Assembly (NCBI GenBank): GCA_031082155.1
Contig: JAVHLL010000001.1
Location: forward strand, 147,252-211,251
Length of the DNA stretch: 64,000 bases
Direction of reading: 5' to 3'
Origin: Thermodesulfovibrionales bacterium
Lineage (GTDB): Bacteria > Nitrospirota > Thermodesulfovibrionia > Thermodesulfovibrionales > SM23-35
In this document: in pieces, positions 1 to 8,207 of the stretch
Position numbering within the stretch: position 1 is the stretch's first letter
How the letters are laid out: every line of letters begins with the position of its first letter
Position numbers and translations under genes: made by a program
The notes under the pieces: generated by a model
Told to the model about the DNA's origin: nothing
Database searches by the model: none
Seen by the model: only the letters and a program-made list of their open reading frames with translations

Positions 1-136
1 TGAAAACCCCTGTTTTTTTGTCCGGGCTTGAATCTGCCAATGCGGTAGAGGTTGTTCTGACATGCACAAGGCCGACTATCACAAGCGCAACAGTCATGTA
101 CATGAAAATTAATCCTATATGTCCTTTTATTTTCAT
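1..136 (-). CDS. Partial gene: N-terminus of a probable secreted or anchored protein
   Basis: Reading leftward from an ATG at 136, 45 codons stay open to the window edge. The product starts MKIKGH, has a hydrophobic stretch at about residues 8-24 (ending ALVIVGLV) and then TALADSS, which resembles a signal peptidase I site, followed by a polar segment. This suggests an exported protein, but nothing of the mature domain is visible, so no function can be given. No clear Shine-Dalgarno sequence precedes the ATG; an internal ATG at codon 12 is an alternative start. It reads in the same direction as the PilZ gene upstream, with a repeat between them. Confidence 0.5.
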   Translation of the reverse strand, partial: MKIKGHIGLIFMYMTVALVIVGLVHVRTTSTALADSSPDKKTGVF

Positions 137-305
137 TCTGGGTAATTGATGGAAAAATATTGACGAAAATATCTGGCAGTTATGTCGAAATCTTAATAAT
201 CTAACACATATCAATGAGATATGTCAATAAAAGAATGAAACCTGTGCCATCTACGAATTAAAAGTGAACACCGGTGATTATGAAATCATATATCTCACGC
301 GTAGT

Positions 306-427
306 TTGTCATGCTGGCTTGTTCAGAATCCTTCCGGTGGCTTCCAGGAGGTATTTCCGACTCCCGAAAGCTTTCAGGATTGCAGGAATGACAGTTTATT
401 GATCTTCTTGATAGTGCATAAACAGAC
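306..427. repeat. Interspersed inverted-repeat element, copy A
   Basis: Imperfect inverted arms lie at 306-332 (starting tgtcatgctggcttgttc) and 367-393 (ending gcaggaatgaca). The flank at 392-427 is, in reverse complement, clearly homologous to the left flank of the element at 59761-59913; the shared features are a GTCTGTT end and an ATCAAGAA segment. It is therefore a member of a dispersed MITE-like family about 110-150 bp long and not a unique hairpin. The rest of the 137-428 gap holds no other gene that I can support. Confidence 0.65.
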
Positions 428-428
428 C

Positions 429-1163
429 CTAACTATTATGGTTGCTGGGGGCAATACAACACATGGTTTCGAGCAGGCACATAAGCTCTCTCAACAGTTC
501 TTTGTCTTTCCCTGACATTTTTTTGAATGCTATCCCTATGTCATAATGTTGACTGTCATTCTCTTTTACCTCTATACACGAGGTCACTTTCCCCAGCACA
601 TTTATCGTATTGGTCCTGGAACGGAATATTTTCAATAACAGTCTTTCCCCGATCTCCAGTGGATCGTCGCTTTCTGTGAGCATACCGCCGAGACTGAGGT
701 TTTTTATTCTGAACCCGTCATGGAAAATCAGCATTATATTTGCAGGAGCCTGAAGCTGGACCCTGACATTCATCCTGTAGCCGCTGAGTTTGTTTTGTTG
801 AACTTCTTGTTTGTTGATCGTCTGTGCATGGTTTTCAATAAAACGAGAAATTTTTTTCGTTGTTGCTCTGGAAACGGCTGTGAATTTCAACCCGGTTTTG
901 TATGGGGGGACCAAATCACTGCCGGAGGCCTCCGGATTTTCGTGCAGGGCAGACCATACCACAACGCTTTCCAGATCAAGAGCGCTCTCTTCTTCTTGTA
1001 CCCTCAGGATGCATTTCTTCCCTTTGTTCAGTTCCGTGTCTGTATTCACCATGACGCCGCCGAGACTCATATCGAGTATCCGCGCCACTTTGGCAAACAC
1101 GCTCCTGCCATGCATATCCAGCACATCAGCGGTGAATCTTTGAAACTGCCGTCTGTCTTTCAA
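429..1163 (-). CDS. Tandem PilZ-domain protein (probable c-di-GMP receptor)
   Basis: The 244-residue product carries two PilZ-like halves. The first has the RxxxR motif at residues 5-9 (RRQFQR) and the DMSLGG form of D/NxSxxG near 31-36. The second repeats the pattern with YRMNVRV near 128-134 and NLSLGG near 157-162. PilZ domains bind cyclic di-GMP through exactly these two motifs, so both halves could bind ligand; the output is unknown because no other domain is fused. The start is a TTG with AAAGGA upstream. No signal peptide or membrane segment is visible, so it should be cytoplasmic. It is divergent from the sigma factor gene, with 275 bp between them. Confidence 0.85.
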   Translation of the reverse strand: MKDRRQFQRFTADVLDMHGRSVFAKVARILDMSLGGVMVNTDTELNKGKKCILRVQEEESALDLESVVVWSALHENPEASGSDLVPPYKTGLKFTAVSRATTKKISRFIENHAQTINKQEVQQNKLSGYRMNVRVQLQAPANIMLIFHDGFRIKNLSLGGMLTESDDPLEIGERLLLKIFRSRTNTINVLGKVTSCIEVKENDSQHYDIGIAFKKMSGKDKELLRELMCLLETMCCIAPSNHNS

Positions 1164-1336
1164 GGTATCCTTTTCATGAATTCTCTTCGTATCATTCTAA
1201 GACACTCTGATGCAACAGTCAATACTCCCTGACAGTTGATTGACGCTCAACACAGGCCCCGGATGCAGTCCTATGATTCACGACAGGGAAGAGGAAAATA
1301 AACGTCTGCAGAAGAATAAACCGTTTTTTTAATTTT

Positions 1337-1352
1337 TGTGAGCGATATCACA
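1337..1352. promoter_or_regulatory. CRP-like palindrome TGTGA-N6-TCACA
   Basis: The sequence TGTGAGCGATATCACA matches both half-sites of the CRP/FNR-superfamily consensus perfectly with six bases between. It lies about 85 bp before the annotated sigma-factor start and 174 bp before the divergent PilZ start, so it could act on either. No crp gene is in the window, so the cognate regulator is unknown. Confidence 0.5.
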
Positions 1353-1438
1353 TCGAATTTTCTTTCTTTTGTAATAACGTGTAAGCATGACGCTGTTCAG
1401 GCTTATTGATATTCCGGTGAGATCAACGGACGCACGGC

Positions 1439-2842
1439 ATGAGAAAAGCGGATAAGTTCAGAGAGCGCAGGTATCCGGGAGAAGCGCATGGGGTCCTTTG
1501 TGAAGAGACCTGTGAGGCGATTCCTTTTGCTGATCTCTCTTGCCATTCACCGGAAGAGTGCTCCGGTATTTTCCCGTACATGGACAGTAATTTTGTGGAT
1601 TTCGCGGACAAGAACAGGGAAGACGAACAGCTCATCAGGGAAGTGAAGCAAGAGAAGTATGAAGAAACAGAGAATACTGTGCAGGCATATTTCCGCTCAA
1701 TGGGCGATATCCCCTTGCTTACGAGAGAGGAGGAACTTGCCCTGTCAATGAGGATACAGGAAGGGAAGAGGCTTCTTCTGGAACTCATCAAAGAAATTCC
1801 TTTCACCGGCGCAGTTGAAGCGATGGACCCTCCGGATGGAGATGCATCAGATGACTGCCAGGAGAAATGTCTGGAAAAGCTTGATTCCCTTATGTGTCGC
1901 ATACGTAGTGCTGAACGAATGCAGCAACGCTCTGTCACGGTCAGGAACAAAAGAGAGAGAGAGAATGGGAGCGTAGCGCACAGGGCTGAGAATGCGAAAC
2001 ATTGTGCCAGTCAGGAAAAGGTACGGGATGAGTATCAGCGCATTGAACGTGAAGCGGGAATCGCTATTGAGGAATTCCGGATATTGTATAAGAAAATCAA
2101 CGTGTTACGAAAGTATATTGCCGAGGCCAGGAATGAATTCATAACGCGCAACCTGAGGCTGGTTATTAATATTGCAAAGCATTATATCGGGAGAGGGCTC
2201 TCGTTTCTCGACCTGATCCAGGAAGGCAATATCGGGCTTATGAGGGCGGTACGCAAGTTCGATCATACCAGGGGAGTGAAGTTCGCTTCTTATGCGTCGC
2301 TCTGGATAAAGCAGTTTATTGTGCGGGCGCTTATGGATCAGGTAAAAACGATCAGGGTGCCTTCGAATATCATGGTGGAGCATAATACGCTTCTTAGGAT
2401 CTCCGGTGAGCTGAGGGCTGTCCTCAAGAGAGAACCCGATCCTGATGAAATTGCAGCCAGGCTGGATATTCCTGCAGAAAGAGTCGAGAGTATCTTCCAG
2501 ACAGTCCTGGATACCGTATCGCTGCAGACTCCTGTCGGAGAAGATGAGGACACCCTTGAACAGTGTATCGGTGACAGTAACGGTATTTCTCCATTTGATA
2601 TTCTCGAAAACACACTCCTCTCCGAACAGACCGGAAAGACCCTAAGGGCACTTGCTCCCCGGCAAGAAAAAATAATAAGGATGAGATTTGGGATAGGCCT
2701 GGAGCGGAACTATACCCTGGACGAAATAGGGAGATATTTCTCTCTCACCCGTGAGAGAGTGAGGCAGATAGAATTAAGTGCCCTGAAAAAGCTGAAACAT
2801 CAGAAAATACTCAGGGAATTTACCGCCTGGGATGCAACGTGA
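1439..2842 (+). CDS. RNA polymerase sigma factor, sigma-70 group 1/2 (RpoD/RpoS type)
   Basis: This 467-residue sigma factor has region 1.2 near residue 80 ([19 protein letters not shown]), a complete region 2 near 234-290 ([19 protein letters not shown], then [16 protein letters not shown]), region 3, and region 4.2 with its helix-turn-helix near 426-446 ([19 protein letters not shown]). There is no long region 1.1, so it is smaller than a typical housekeeping RpoD. The region 2.4 residues also differ from the RpoD pattern, which favours a group 2 (RpoS-like) factor; primary sigma is not excluded. Neither the ATG at 1439 nor an internal ATG at 1580 has a good ribosome site, so the first 47 residues, which resemble nothing in the family, may not be translated. 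A CRP-like box lies upstream. Confidence 0.88.
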   Translation: MRKADKFRERRYPGEAHGVLCEETCEAIPFADLSCHSPEECSGIFPYMDSNFVDFADKNREDEQLIREVKQEKYEETENTVQAYFRSMGDIPLLTREEELALSMRIQEGKRLLLELIKEIPFTGAVEAMDPPDGDASDDCQEKCLEKLDSLMCRIRSAERMQQRSVTVRNKRERENGSVAHRAENAKHCASQEKVRDEYQRIEREAGIAIEEFRILYKKINVLRKYIAEARNEFITRNLRLVINIAKHYIGRGLSFLDLIQEGNIGLMRAVRKFDHTRGVKFASYASLWIKQFIVRALMDQVKTIRVPSNIMVEHNTLLRISGELRAVLKREPDPDEIAARLDIPAERVESIFQTVLDTVSLQTPVGEDEDTLEQCIGDSNGISPFDILENTLLSEQTGKTLRALAPRQEKIIRMRFGIGLERNYTLDEIGRYFSLTRERVRQIELSALKKLKHQKILREFTAWDAT

Positions 2843-3127
2843 GAACCACGCACCTCCGGTACCAGTGAGGTGAGAATCCGGACCCCTGCTTTCCCCTTAA
2901 TGGAAAGAGATGTTCCAGGATGTTTGTACCACAATGACTGGCTGGATTCTATGCAGTATCTGAAAAAAACTGCCTGTATTTATTCTCTCTTGCCATGAGG
3001 ATAACCCCCTTTGATGTACGGGCCTACCCGATCGTGAGGGAATAGCCTCTCAAATCTTTAAGATCTTCCCAAAACCTCTCAATGTTTCATATCATGAAAT
3101 TTTCTGAAAAGAGGATTATTATGATAC

Positions 3128-5032
3128 ATGAGTCAAAATGATAGCGATACCATAAATTCAACCCTGGCGGAGGAATCAAAATCTTTCCTGGTTGTGAACG
3201 TCAGCAAAGCGTTGGAGAATTACGAGATAAGGCCTTCCCAGCTCAGCATGATAAATGCCTGTTCAAGGAATATCAGGAATGAAGGTGCTCTGCTGGCAGA
3301 GGCCGGAACAGGCACCGGCAAGACCTTTGCCTATCTCATCCCCGCTATCCTTTCCGGGAAAAAGACATTGGTGTCAACCCGCACAATTAACCTGCAGGAG
3401 CAGCTTGCATCGAAAGATCTTAAGTTTCTGGCATCGTTGAAAGAATTCGTTTATGCAATTGCTAAGGGAAGGGGGCATTATCTTTGCAAGAGGAGGCTCA
3501 ACGCCTTCAAGCCGGCTGATGGAGACGAATTCGATAACCACCAGAATATACTCGAATGGCTCATGGAGACTGACACGGGGGATATCGAAGAATACAGTTG
3601 CCGCAGGCAACCTGTCTTGTGGGACAGGATTTGTTCCGATGCGGATGCCTGCAAGGGAAAGAATTGCCAGTATTACAGTGACTGCTATTACTTTATGGCA
3701 CGCCGGAGATGGTCGAAGGCACAGGTGCTGGTGACAAACCATGCCCTTCTGGCAATCAACTGTATGATGCAGGATGATTCCAGGATACTCCCCGAAGCGG
3801 ATATCCTGGTGGTTGACGAGGCCCATGCCCTTGACACAGTCTTTTCGGATCAAATCGGGATCAGGATTTCCAATCGCGGCGTCGAAAATATGTTCAACAG
3901 GCTGCTCAAGACCGATGAAAGAGGCCATAACAGGGGAATTCTTGCAAAATTTCCAGCGCTTTTTACCCTTGTTCAGTCATTAAGAATGGAGACAGCACTT
4001 TTCTGGGAACAAGTCGGTAAGGAAATGAACAGCAGGAGGATCATTAGAGGGTCTTTCTCCCTCAAGTATGTTCTTATGGCGCTTGTTGAATCGATCGATA
4101 CGTTAATCGAAAATATAAAAACATCTGCCAAGGGCCTCTTTGAGGAGGATGAAGAGATAGAGCTCAAAGCTGCAATAGTCAAATTGCTGGCCCTCTCTGC
4201 GGATATGGAGACTTTCTGTGAGGAAGCGTCAGGGTTCGTCAGGTGGGTAGAGAGCGAAGAAAACAAGAGAGCGCTCCGGATGTGTCCCATTTATCCGTCG
4301 GAATTTATACGCAACACTCTTCTTCCGGAATACGAGTCCGTTATACTTACGTCAGCCACTCTTTCCGTTTCCGGAGACTTCAGCCTTCTCGAGAAAACTC
4401 TTGGCATCGATGCTTCAGACAGGCTCTCTGTGCCATCGCCTTTTGATATGCGAAAACAGGTTGCGGTTGAGATAAAGAGAGGCATTGATCTGAGGAATGA
4501 GGACAGCATTGCACCTCTCTCTCGAGTTGTTATCGAGGAGGCGGCAAAGGAAGAGGGGGGCACTCTCGTCCTTTTCACTTCAAGGGATATTATGAAAAAA
4601 ACCTGGGAATTGACTGCGGGTGAATTAAGAACTGCCGGTCTCAATCCCATGGTGCAGGGAGAAGCTTCAAACAGGAAAATGCTCGAAACGATGAGGAAGA
4701 GCAGAAACTCCGTCATATTCGGCCTCGATTCTTTCTGGGAGGGGATTGATGTCCGTGGAGATGCCCTTAAATGCCTCATTATTACGAAATTGCCATTTGA
4801 AGTGCCGACAGAACCAATAGTGAAGGCAAGGACCGAGAGGATAGAGAGGGAAGGCGGAAATGCGTTCTATGAATATTCGCTCCCGCGTGCTGTCCTGAAA
4901 TTCAAACAGGGATTCGGACGGTTAATACGGACTAAAGTGGACACCGGAAGAATTATTGTCTGCGACGAACGGATACTGACGAAAGGTTACGGCAAAAGTT
5001 TTCTGGAAAACATTGAGTTGAATACCCCCTGA
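3128..5032 (+). CDS. dinG: DinG-family iron-sulfur DNA helicase
   Basis: This is a 634-residue XPD/DinG superfamily 2 helicase. Walker A is AEAGTGTGKT at 57-66 and the Walker B/DEAH box is VVDEAHAL around D230. Between them lie the cysteines expected for the 4Fe-4S cluster (C120, then a CSDADACKGKNC...C group at about 169-186). The C-terminal half has the family motifs ending in GFGRLIRTKVDTGRI. DinG unwinds DNA 5' to 3', including R-loops and other replication blockages. No exonuclease domain precedes the helicase. AGAGGA lies 5' of the start. The 285 bp before it hold only short weak hairpins, and I see no gene there. Confidence 0.9.
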   Translation: MSQNDSDTINSTLAEESKSFLVVNVSKALENYEIRPSQLSMINACSRNIRNEGALLAEAGTGTGKTFAYLIPAILSGKKTLVSTRTINLQEQLASKDLKFLASLKEFVYAIAKGRGHYLCKRRLNAFKPADGDEFDNHQNILEWLMETDTGDIEEYSCRRQPVLWDRICSDADACKGKNCQYYSDCYYFMARRRWSKAQVLVTNHALLAINCMMQDDSRILPEADILVVDEAHALDTVFSDQIGIRISNRGVENMFNRLLKTDERGHNRGILAKFPALFTLVQSLRMETALFWEQVGKEMNSRRIIRGSFSLKYVLMALVESIDTLIENIKTSAKGLFEEDEEIELKAAIVKLLALSADMETFCEEASGFVRWVESEENKRALRMCPIYPSEFIRNTLLPEYESVILTSATLSVSGDFSLLEKTLGIDASDRLSVPSPFDMRKQVAVEIKRGIDLRNEDSIAPLSRVVIEEAAKEEGGTLVLFTSRDIMKKTWELTAGELRTAGLNPMVQGEASNRKMLETMRKSRNSVIFGLDSFWEGIDVRGDALKCLIITKLPFEVPTEPIVKARTERIEREGGNAFYEYSLPRAVLKFKQGFGRLIRTKVDTGRIIVCDERILTKGYGKSFLENIELNTP

Positions 5033-5054
5033 TTTATCGTGGTCTTCACCTTTG

Positions 5055-5104
5055 TGTCAGGTATTCCTCTTCGTCTTCGGTCTCATCAGGATTACCCGTG
5101 ATTT
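5055..5104 (+). repeat. Degenerate half-copy of the conserved-core repeat
   Basis: Bases 5068-5104 share the block CTTCGTCTTCGGTCTCATCA followed by ATTACCCGTGATTT with the full element at 23438-23606. The expected left half (AAACTCCCTTTT and an inverted arm complementary to 5101-5128) is missing, so this is a truncated or decayed copy lying just after dinG. Confidence 0.55.
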
Positions 5105-5226
5105 TTATTCGGAAATTGAGCGGTATCCCTAAGACCTGGCGGAGAGTCCGGAGACCTTTATCTCAGGGTGAAAATTCATGTTCCGTTGCTGAAGAAGATA
5201 AAAGGGTTTTTTAGAAAATAACGAAA

Positions 5227-5260
5227 GAGGCTGTCAGCGTAGTAAGTTGCTGGCAGCCTC
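5227..5260 (-). terminator. Rho-independent terminator after tRNA-fMet
   Basis: A 12-bp stem (GAGGCTGTCAGC pairing with GCTGGCAGCCTC, with one mismatched position) closes a loop of about 10 nt. On the minus strand it is followed by TTTCGTTATTTT, as expected for the end of the tRNA transcript. Confidence 0.7.
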
Positions 5261-5288
5261 TTATCTATTGAAAAATCTCTTATTTTAC

Positions 5289-5365
<77 letters not shown>

Positions 5366-5377
5366 ATTGATCTATTT

Positions 5378-5406
5378 ACAATACCGTATCACCATTTTTT
5401 TGTCAA
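5378..5406 (-). promoter_or_regulatory. Sigma-70 promoter of tRNA-fMet
   Basis: On the minus strand TTGACA (5401-5406) and TATTGT (5378-5383) are separated by exactly 17 bp, and the tRNA begins 12 bases after the -10. This is one of the closest matches to the sigma-70 consensus in the window. Confidence 0.8.
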
Positions 5407-5455
5407 ACGAATGCGTACGGGACCGTTATGTATGGTATGATAATACAGTCCGGAA

Positions 5456-6220
5456 ATGATCGAATTCCTTATGCAACTCAGATGGCAGGACCTGGTGGAC
5501 ATTACTGTCATGTCCTTCATCCTGTATCGCCTTCTCCTGATCATCAAGGGGACAAAAGCTGCACATATGCTCATAGGACTCGGTCTTCTCCTCGTTGCCT
5601 CCTTCCTTACACGGTATTTCGGACTCTATACGGTAGACTGGCTCATCCAAAGCTTCTGGGGACAGATCGTCATTGCAATTATCATTCTTTTCCAGCCGGA
5701 GATACGGAGGGCACTCGCACAGATGGGAGAGACGCGGTTTCTCAGGACCCTTACTTCGGCGGAAGAACTCAAGTCTCTCGACGAGATCGTGAGGGCAACA
5801 GTCGCGCTTGCGAATAGAAAAATCGGCGCATTAATCGCAATCGAACGCGAGACGAGCCTGGGAGACTTTGTGGAGATCGGGACGCGCCTTGATGCAAGGG
5901 TGTCGAAGGAAGTGCTGCTGAGCATCTTCCACCCGACTTCGCCTATCCATGACGGGGCTGTCGTGATCAGGGGGAACAGAATCGTGGCGGCAGGATGCTT
6001 CCTGCCGATAGCCGTGAGTTCCGAACTCAGCAAATCGATGGGTACCCGCCACCGTGCGGGTATAGGCCTCTCAGAGGAGACCGATGCAGTGATTATTATT
6101 GTATCGGAGGAGACGGGCCAGATATCCATGGCGATTAAGGGGAAAATGGATACGCCCCTTGACATGGGAACGCTCAGGGATATTCTCACGGACCTCTTCA
6201 CCTCAAAGGAAAAGAAATGA
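5456..6220 (+). CDS. cdaA: Diadenylate cyclase CdaA
   Basis: CdaA makes cyclic di-AMP from two ATP. The 254-residue protein has about three N-terminal membrane helices (within residues 10-80) and then a DAC (DisA_N) domain. It carries the two signature motifs: DGA at 166-168 (PIHDGAVVI) and the RHR motif at 198-200 (GTRHRAGIGL). Length and order match CdaA. It heads a tightly overlapping cdaA-cdaR-glmM cluster, the arrangement best known from Firmicutes, where c-di-AMP controls potassium and osmotic balance and GlmM binds the cyclase. TATGATAAT at 5436-5444 is a candidate -10, leaving a very short leader. The ribosome site is weak (CGGAA). Confidence 0.95.
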   Translation: MIEFLMQLRWQDLVDITVMSFILYRLLLIIKGTKAAHMLIGLGLLLVASFLTRYFGLYTVDWLIQSFWGQIVIAIIILFQPEIRRALAQMGETRFLRTLTSAEELKSLDEIVRATVALANRKIGALIAIERETSLGDFVEIGTRLDARVSKEVLLSIFHPTSPIHDGAVVIRGNRIVAAGCFLPIAVSSELSKSMGTRHRAGIGLSEETDAVIIIVSEETGQISMAIKGKMDTPLDMGTLRDILTDLFTSKEKK

Positions 6221-6864
6221 GAAAATGGTTATCCCATAATGTTGGACTGAAAATTGTCGCGGTGCTTCTCTCTATCGTGTTATGGCTTTTCGTGACGTCC
6301 CGTGGACAGTCGGAAATGTCCCTCGATGTGCCTATTGAATTCAAGAATATCCCCGCAGGGCTCGAAATGGTGAATATTTCCGCGAAGACTATTGACCTTA
6401 ACATACGGGGACAGGAGCGGTTCATGCAGTTCCTCAAGTCGTCGGATATCAGGGTTTCTGTCGATCTCAGCAAGGCAAAAAAGGGAGAAGGCGTGTACTA
6501 TATAAGCAGGGGTGATGTTCTCCTGCCCAATACGGTAATCGTAACGAACATCAATCCGTCAAGCGTGCGGATTACCTTCGAAGAGATGAAACCCCGGGTT
6601 GTGCGGGTAATTCCGGTAGTTGTTGGCCAACCTGCACGGGGATATGTGATGAAGTCCATTTCCGTAGAACCTCAGACAGTGGTGATAGAGGGCATACAGT
6701 CTGAAACGGCACGGGTCACGGTGATCAAGACGGAACCTTTCGATATCACCGGTATTAATGAGACGATAAAACAGTCGGTAAGGCTTGATTTAACGGGGAG
6801 AAAAATACGGGCTAAAAATGATACGGTCGAGATCAAGTTGACGATAGGACCGAAAGCACAATGA
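6217..6864 (+). CDS. cdaR: YbbR-domain protein CdaR, CdaA regulator
   Basis: The 215-residue protein has one N-terminal membrane helix (about residues 8-25, IVAVLLSIVLWLFV) and then an extracytoplasmic part made of two or more YbbR repeats of about 80 residues. YbbR/CdaR proteins bind the membrane part of the diadenylate cyclase and modulate its activity. The start overlaps the cdaA stop by four bases (ATGA), and its end overlaps glmM, so the three are almost certainly translationally coupled. It is shorter than the Bacillus protein, which has four YbbR repeats. Confidence 0.88.
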   Translation: MRKWLSHNVGLKIVAVLLSIVLWLFVTSRGQSEMSLDVPIEFKNIPAGLEMVNISAKTIDLNIRGQERFMQFLKSSDIRVSVDLSKAKKGEGVYYISRGDVLLPNTVIVTNINPSSVRITFEEMKPRVVRVIPVVVGQPARGYVMKSISVEPQTVVIEGIQSETARVTVIKTEPFDITGINETIKQSVRLDLTGRKIRAKNDTVEIKLTIGPKAQ

Positions 6865-8207
6865 AACTGTTCGGAACTGACGGGATACGGGGGACGGTCA
6901 ATAAATATCCGATGACCCCGGAAACAGTGTTGCGGGTCGGGATGGCGATTGCATATCTCCTCAGGCACACCTGCGGCAGGAATATGCTCCTGATCGGCAA
7001 GGACACCCGGTTGTCGGGATACATGATCGAGAGCGCGCTCACTTCAGGGATATGCTCGATGGGAATGAACGTGACGCTTGTCGGCCCTCTCCCGACCCCG
7101 GGAATCGCATTTCTCACCCGGACCCTGCGGCTGGATGCGGGCATTGTGATCTCTGCATCACACAATCCGTTTGAAGACAACGGCATCAAGTTCTTCTCAT
7201 CCAAGGGATTCAAACTCCCTGATGAAATCGAAAAGAAGATCGAAGGGCTTGTGACTGATGAAGAGCTTTCCCGGAAGCGGGTGAAAGGGAAGGAGATCGG
7301 CAAGGCATACCGTCTCGACGATGCGACAGGAAGGTATATAGAATACATAAAATCTACCATACCGAAAGGGATGACGTTCGAAGGCATCAGGGTAGTGGTC
7401 GACTGCGCAAACGGTGCTGCATACAAAACTACGCCATGGCTGTTCCGGGAACTGGGAGCGGAGGTGATCTCGATCCATGACAGGCCTGACGGTGTGAATA
7501 TCAACGCAGAATGCGGTGCGCTCTTTATCGAAAATCTCCGGAAGGCCGTAAAGCTCCATAAAGCACACCTCGGGATTGCACATGACGGAGATGCGGACAG
7601 AGCGATCTTCTGTGACGAAAAAGGGAATATTGTTGACGGTGACAGAATTATGGGAATGTGGGCAGCAGAGATGAAGTTGAAGAAAACACTGAAAAAGAAT
7701 ACCGTGGTGGCGACGGTAATGAGCAATATCGGACTGGAAAAGTATCTTGAAAAAAACGGCGTACGGCTGGTAAGGACGAGGGTCGGAGACAGGTATGTCG
7801 TAGAAAAGATGATCGAGGGCGGTTACAACCTCGGAGGCGAACAGTCCGGGCATATTATTTTCCTTGACCACAATACGACGGGCGACGGGCCAATTACCGC
7901 ACTGCAGGTTCTCTCGCTCATGAAAAAAAGGGATATGACCCTTTCAGCGCTTGCCGCGGAGATCAAGCTGTTCCCCCAAATATTGATTAATGTCCAGGTG
8001 GAGCAGAAGCGCGAGATTAAATCCATCCCCGAAATCGAGAAGAAAATAAAAGAGGCGGAGGCGAAACTGAGAGGGATGGGACGGATACTCGTGAGACCTT
8101 CCGGAACAGAGCCTAAAATAAGGGTTATGCTTGAAGGCCAGAACCTGAAACTCATAAAAAAACTCGGGAGTAATATTGCGGAGGTTATTAAAGCAAAGAT
8201 GACCTGA
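6861..8207 (+). CDS. glmM: Phosphoglucosamine mutase GlmM
   Basis: GlmM interconverts glucosamine-6-phosphate and glucosamine-1-phosphate, between GlmS and GlmU on the way to UDP-GlcNAc. The 448-residue length is typical. The phosphoserine loop ISASHNPFEDNG starts near residue 97 with the catalytic Ser at 100, the metal loop DGDADR is at 242-247, and the phosphate-binding RPSGTEPKIRVM lies near the C-terminus. It overlaps cdaR by four bases and comEC by one. The partner genes glmU and glmS lie together some 30 kb downstream. Confidence 0.96.
   Translation: MKLFGTDGIRGTVNKYPMTPETVLRVGMAIAYLLRHTCGRNMLLIGKDTRLSGYMIESALTSGICSMGMNVTLVGPLPTPGIAFLTRTLRLDAGIVISASHNPFEDNGIKFFSSKGFKLPDEIEKKIEGLVTDEELSRKRVKGKEIGKAYRLDDATGRYIEYIKSTIPKGMTFEGIRVVVDCANGAAYKTTPWLFRELGAEVISIHDRPDGVNINAECGALFIENLRKAVKLHKAHLGIAHDGDADRAIFCDEKGNIVDGDRIMGMWAAEMKLKKTLKKNTVVATVMSNIGLEKYLEKNGVRLVRTRVGDRYVVEKMIEGGYNLGGEQSGHIIFLDHNTTGDGPITALQVLSLMKKRDMTLSALAAEIKLFPQILINVQVEQKREIKSIPEIEKKIKEAEAKLRGMGRILVRPSGTEPKIRVMLEGQNLKLIKKLGSNIAEVIKAKMT

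Noticed and set aside
264..515. 83-codon plus-strand frame with LLIFLIVHKQT
   Set aside because: It lies across a dispersed repeat and the end of the PilZ gene; the same peptide pattern appears at 59.7-59.9 kb because the repeat is shared, not because a protein is conserved.
6833..7726. Long minus-strand frame of 297 codons
   Set aside because: It runs entirely opposite cdaR/glmM, has Ser/Phe-rich composition typical of antisense frames, and lacks a ribosome site or recognisable domain.
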